64,000 nucleotides of DNA from Paenibacillus sp. FJAT-26967 (GTDB lineage: Bacteria; Bacillota; Bacilli; Paenibacillales; NBRC-103111). Below the pieces are notes generated by a model. The model ran no database searches. It had not been told where the DNA came from and worked only from the letters and a program-made list of their open reading frames with translations. Both the position numbers and the translations under genes were made by a program. The DNA lies in NCBI RefSeq assembly GCF_001541095.1, contig NZ_LMXH01000001.1, positions 1,190,048 through 1,254,047 on the forward strand. Direction: 5' to 3'. Each line of letters starts with the position of its first letter. The first letter of the stretch is position 1. This document shows positions 61,231-64,000 of the stretch, one piece after another.

Positions 61231-61791
61231 ATGAATCCCATTATGATAGATTTTCCTGATCATTTTGTCACGGAACGGCTGCTGATCAGGCTGCCTATGC
61301 CCGGAGACGGTAAAGCGGTTTACGAAGCTGTTATAGCCTCACAGGATGAATTAAAGCTGTGGCTTCCTTTTGCCCAGCATGAGCAGACTGAAGAGGACAA
61401 AGAAGTAAATGTAAGAGAAGCCCATCTTAATTTTCTGAAGCGGGAAGATCTTCGATTTCTTATTTTCCTCAAAGATACCCATGAATTCGTCGGTTCCTCG
61501 GGTCTGCATAATCCGAATTGGTCCGTTCCAAAGTTTGAAATCGGCTATTGGCTGGATTCACGTTACACAGGACAAGGCTACATGTCTGAGGCGGTTAAAG
61601 GCATTACCGACTTTGCCTTTCGGGAATTGAAGGCGCACAGGCTAGAAATCCGCTGTGATTTGTTGAACATCAAGAGCCGGGCGATTCCAGAGCGCCTAGG
61701 GTTTGAGCTCGAAGGGATTTTGAAGAACGAGGACAGATCCGTAGACGGTACCCAGTTAAGAGATACTTGCATCTACGCCATGATTAGATAA
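61231..61791 (+). CDS. GNAT N-acetyltransferase, RimJ/RimL-like
   Basis: A 186-residue acetyltransferase. It starts VTERLLIRLPMPGDGKAVYEAV, has FEIGYWLDSRYTGQGYMSEAV as the CoA loop, and ends with RCDLLNIKSRAIPERLGFELEG, typical of ribosomal-protein-type acetyltransferases. The target is unknown. AAGGAG lies 8 bases before the ATG. Monocistronic. Confidence 0.9.
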   Translation: MNPIMIDFPDHFVTERLLIRLPMPGDGKAVYEAVIASQDELKLWLPFAQHEQTEEDKEVNVREAHLNFLKREDLRFLIFLKDTHEFVGSSGLHNPNWSVPKFEIGYWLDSRYTGQGYMSEAVKGITDFAFRELKAHRLEIRCDLLNIKSRAIPERLGFELEGILKNEDRSVDGTQLRDTCIYAMIR

Positions 61792-61993
61792 CCCGGGTGC
61801 ATGACAAATTTTCCTGCTTAGAGAAACTGCTTCTAGCAGTTATCCTGACAGGTCTTTTTTATATACCGAACATAAATAAACATTTTTCTCAAATAAACTA
61901 ATGTTAATAATTCTATGTTAAAGATGAATGTTCTAAAATAGTTTTAGTTTATAGCATCTAAACTGAATCTAACTAACTGAGGGAAGTGTGGCA

Positions 61994-62500
61994 ATGGAAG
62001 TAAATCTGCCTGAAAGTAAGATGAATGAAAGACCGATGGGAGTAGCCGGACTCGGCGGATGGCTGGTGCTCGTTCAGATCGGACTGGTAGTCAGTATATT
62101 TGTCTACTTAGCGCAAATTGTAAACTATTTAGTACCCGTTCTAACTCCGGATATCTGGGATGCCTTAACTTCCCCTTCTTCCGAAGCGTATCATCCTTTA
62201 TGGGGATTCATTATCGTTTTTGAATCTTTAGCTAATGTGCTGCTGTTGTTACTGTCTGTGTATATCCTTCTGAACTTTTACCGTAAAAAGAGAAGAGTAC
62301 CCCGTTTAATGATTATGCTGTACAGCTTCAGCTTGGCTGCTGTCGTAATTGACAGTGTGCTTCTGAATCAGATTCCGATAATCATGGAAGTACAAGAGGA
62401 TAACGGGATTAGAGATATTGTTAAAATGGCCGTCCTTTGCGCTATCTGGATACCTTATTTTATGAAGTCTGAGAGGGTTGCGAATACTTTTGTGAAGTAA
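61994..62500 (+). CDS. DUF2569-like membrane protein
   Basis: A 168-residue protein with four helices. The GLGGWLVLVQIGLVVSIFVYL start is the DUF2569 signature; function unknown. ATG 61994 has GAGGGAAG 7 bases upstream; a GTG two codons earlier is in frame but lies too close to that site. Confidence 0.78.
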   Translation: MEVNLPESKMNERPMGVAGLGGWLVLVQIGLVVSIFVYLAQIVNYLVPVLTPDIWDALTSPSSEAYHPLWGFIIVFESLANVLLLLLSVYILLNFYRKKRRVPRLMIMLYSFSLAAVVIDSVLLNQIPIIMEVQEDNGIRDIVKMAVLCAIWIPYFMKSERVANTFVK

Positions 62501-62525
62501 GTTAGAAGGGGGAGCGCAGAATAAA

Positions 62526-62998
62526 ATGAGCGAATTTAGTGCCAGTTATCACTTGAAGACTAACCATCGTGAAGCGGCAGTCCGATTAATTAAACAATCC
62601 GGCAGTGAAGGTTATGTGTATGAAGAGAGCAACGGGTGGATGACTTTCGTAATTGAGGGAGCGGCCTTCGACATCAAGGAATCGGTTATTTTTTATAATC
62701 CGGGTTTGAGTACACCTGCGACTGGACTGATGAGTTAATCATTGAGAAAAATCGTTATGACTTGGCACTAATGAAAGAATGGATCTATGAACAAGGGAAC
62801 TCAGTTGAAGGACTGGAAGATTTATTTGAGGGCGCAGCTCAACATTCAGATAGGCCGCCCGCATACGCAGTCGCGCAGAAAATCGGGTTGATTCATTACC
62901 AGTGGCTTTCGGCGAATTACATAGACGCAGATAGATTGCAAGAAGACTGCATACTGGATACGTATATCCAGAGGAGACAAGGAACCGATCCTAGCTGA
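62526..62998 (+). pseudogene. Hypothetical gene split by a -1 frameshift
   Basis: Two frames appear to be one gene. The first (ATG 62526, GGGGGAG upstream) runs to a stop at 62738 with the tail out of character after FYNPG. The other frame reads EYTCDWTDELIIEKNRYDLA continuing into LMKEWIYEQGNSVEGLEDLF to a stop at 62998. A -1 shift within GGGTTTG at 62702-62708, or one missing G, joins them into about 157 residues. The family is not recognised. It may be a mutation or a read error rather than decay. Confidence 0.6.
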
Positions 62999-63060
62999 TC
63001 GGGGCCTGACGAACTATTGCAAGCCTGAATTAAAGCAGCGAGCAGGGAGGCGTGATGTGG

Positions 63061-63609
63061 ATGATCGTTTTTCAAAAGGAGGAACTAAGTGTCAGGAAGC
63101 TCGCACCGGAAGATGCACATTTGCTGGTAAAATGGCTGTCTGATCCAAGGGTGCTTGAGTACTACGAGGGTCGTGACCGGCCGCATGATCTGGATCTCGT
63201 GCAGAAACACTTCTATCCCAATAACGAGGACGTTACGCCATGCATCATTGAATATCAGTCTGTTCCGATTGGATATTTGCAATTTTACAGCATAGAAGAG
63301 GAAGAACGAAACGTGTATGGATACGGTGAGAATGAAGCGAACATCATGGGGATGGACCAATTCATCGGGGAAACGGAATACTGGAATAAAGGCATTGGTT
63401 CCCTCTTGGTCAGGGCAACGGTTCAATATCTTATCGAGCACTATGAGGCGGAGAAGATCATTATGGATCCTCAGACATGGAATGCTAGAGCACTTAGGGT
63501 GTATGAAAAGAATGGCTTCACCAAGAAAAAGCTGCTGGAGAAACATGAATATCATGAAGGCGAGTGGAGAGACTGCTGGCTCATTGAATTTCAAGGCATG
63601 GGCAATTGA
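63061..63609 (+). CDS. GNAT acetyltransferase, AAC(6')-like
   Basis: A 182-residue enzyme. LSVRKLAPEDAHLLVKWLSDPRVLEYYEGRD and FIGETEYWNKGIGSLLVRA match the Acetyltransf_8 / aminoglycoside 6'-N-acetyltransferase branch, ending in MDPQTWNARALRVYEKNGF. Such genes are often chromosomal and need not confer resistance. GGGAGG at 63045-63050 could serve ATG 63055 or 63061; 63061 is chosen to match the family N-terminus. Confidence 0.87.
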   Translation: MIVFQKEELSVRKLAPEDAHLLVKWLSDPRVLEYYEGRDRPHDLDLVQKHFYPNNEDVTPCIIEYQSVPIGYLQFYSIEEEERNVYGYGENEANIMGMDQFIGETEYWNKGIGSLLVRATVQYLIEHYEAEKIIMDPQTWNARALRVYEKNGFTKKKLLEKHEYHEGEWRDCWLIEFQGMGN

Positions 63610-63676
63610 TCGCCGGAAACCTTGAAAGCGTGTTAATCTGTTCAATGAAGCTCGGATTAAATGAAGGAGAGATTAC

Positions 63677-64000
63677 ATGTTCAAAGCGTTTATTTTTGAT
63701 ATGGATGGAGTCATTATAGATAGCGAACCGCTGCATTTCAGAGTAGATGAACAGGTTATTACAAGTTTCGGAGTTGCCATCGCCAAGGAGCAGCTCGAAG
63801 AATTCGTCGGAATGACGAATCCGGCCATGTGGGCTCTACTAAAAGAGCGGTACGGTATGAGCCAGACTATCGAAGAAATGATAGCGATTCAATTGGAAAT
63901 GAAACTGGCGTACCTTCTACATTCGGATGAACAACCTATAGCAGGAATACGGGAGCTCATCGCGGATCTGCACAGCAAGGGGATGAAGATAGGACTGGCC
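63677..64000 (+). CDS. HAD-superfamily phosphatase, beta-phosphoglucomutase-like (3' end outside window)
   Basis: The frame is open from ATG 63677 to the window end (108 codons). MFKAFIFDMDGVIIDSEPLH is the HAD motif I with the two catalytic Asp and the start of the cap domain, followed by the helical cap (FGVAIAKEQLEEFVGMTNPAM) and the beginning of the core strand (HSKGMKIGLA). AAGGAGAG lies before the ATG. Members are sugar-phosphate phosphatases or mutases. Confidence 0.92.
   Translation, partial: MFKAFIFDMDGVIIDSEPLHFRVDEQVITSFGVAIAKEQLEEFVGMTNPAMWALLKERYGMSQTIEEMIAIQLEMKLAYLLHSDEQPIAGIRELIADLHSKGMKIGLA

Overview
The window reads as chromosome of a spore-forming, mid-GC Firmicute, most likely Paenibacillus or a close relative. 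Evidence is the sporulation set (Sda, Spo0M, an intact SigK), LplABC/YesMN-type carbohydrate uptake, copper-amine-oxidase 'stalk' domains, Shine-Dalgarno sites close to AGGAGG, and frequent TTG/GTG starts. No rRNA, tRNA, CRISPR array or intact insertion sequence was recognised.

Bases 1-10.4 kb hold housekeeping genes: the 3' part of a NagZ-type glucosaminidase, a small conserved gene, a minus-strand sda of only 45 codons, spo0M, the NAD-salvage pair pncA-pncB, an MFS exporter, a sirtuin, a secreted phosphodiester-glycosidase-like protein and a YqjM-type NADPH dehydrogenase that seems to lack a normal start codon.

Bases 11.3-28.7 kb are one co-directional carbohydrate block. Two LplB/YtcP-type permeases, a YesN response regulator, a YesM sensor kinase and an LplA-type lipoprotein form the uptake and sensing part; no ATPase gene is present. 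An AraC regulator and nine catabolic genes follow: hydroxyacid dehydrogenase, toroid-type putative glycosidase, FAD oxidoreductase, NanE epimerase, ROK kinase, SGNH esterase, an SDR lacking its catalytic lysine, and a DHDPS/NAL-superfamily protein. The mix resembles amino-sugar or nonulosonate catabolism but matches no pathway I know. L-serine dehydratase genes sdaAB-sdaAA come next.

Bases 30.5-43.2 kb carry a small repeat protein, a polysaccharide-deacetylase-like protein, a secreted sulfatase, a MoxR ATPase/VWA-metallopeptidase pair, a glycosyltransferase with an extra C-terminal domain, and a divergent regulator/GH2 pair with a clear promoter and palindromes. The MoxR reading frame is broken at a C CCA AAA heptamer, and its partner has a duplicated metallopeptidase half.

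Bases 43.2-48.6 kb are AT-rich and accessory: a decayed XRE regulator, small membrane proteins, an inverted-repeat element, a dispersed repeat bounding two orphan genes, a PksB-like hydrolase without a polyketide cluster, and a duplicated leader. Bases 48.8-64 kb return to typical chromosome: sigK, a chemoreceptor with a SigD-like promoter, an esterase, a methyltransferase, a Gly/Pro-rich protein, a truncated P-loop gene, a hydrolase, three GNATs, an APH-like kinase, small membrane proteins, a frameshifted gene and the start of a HAD phosphatase.
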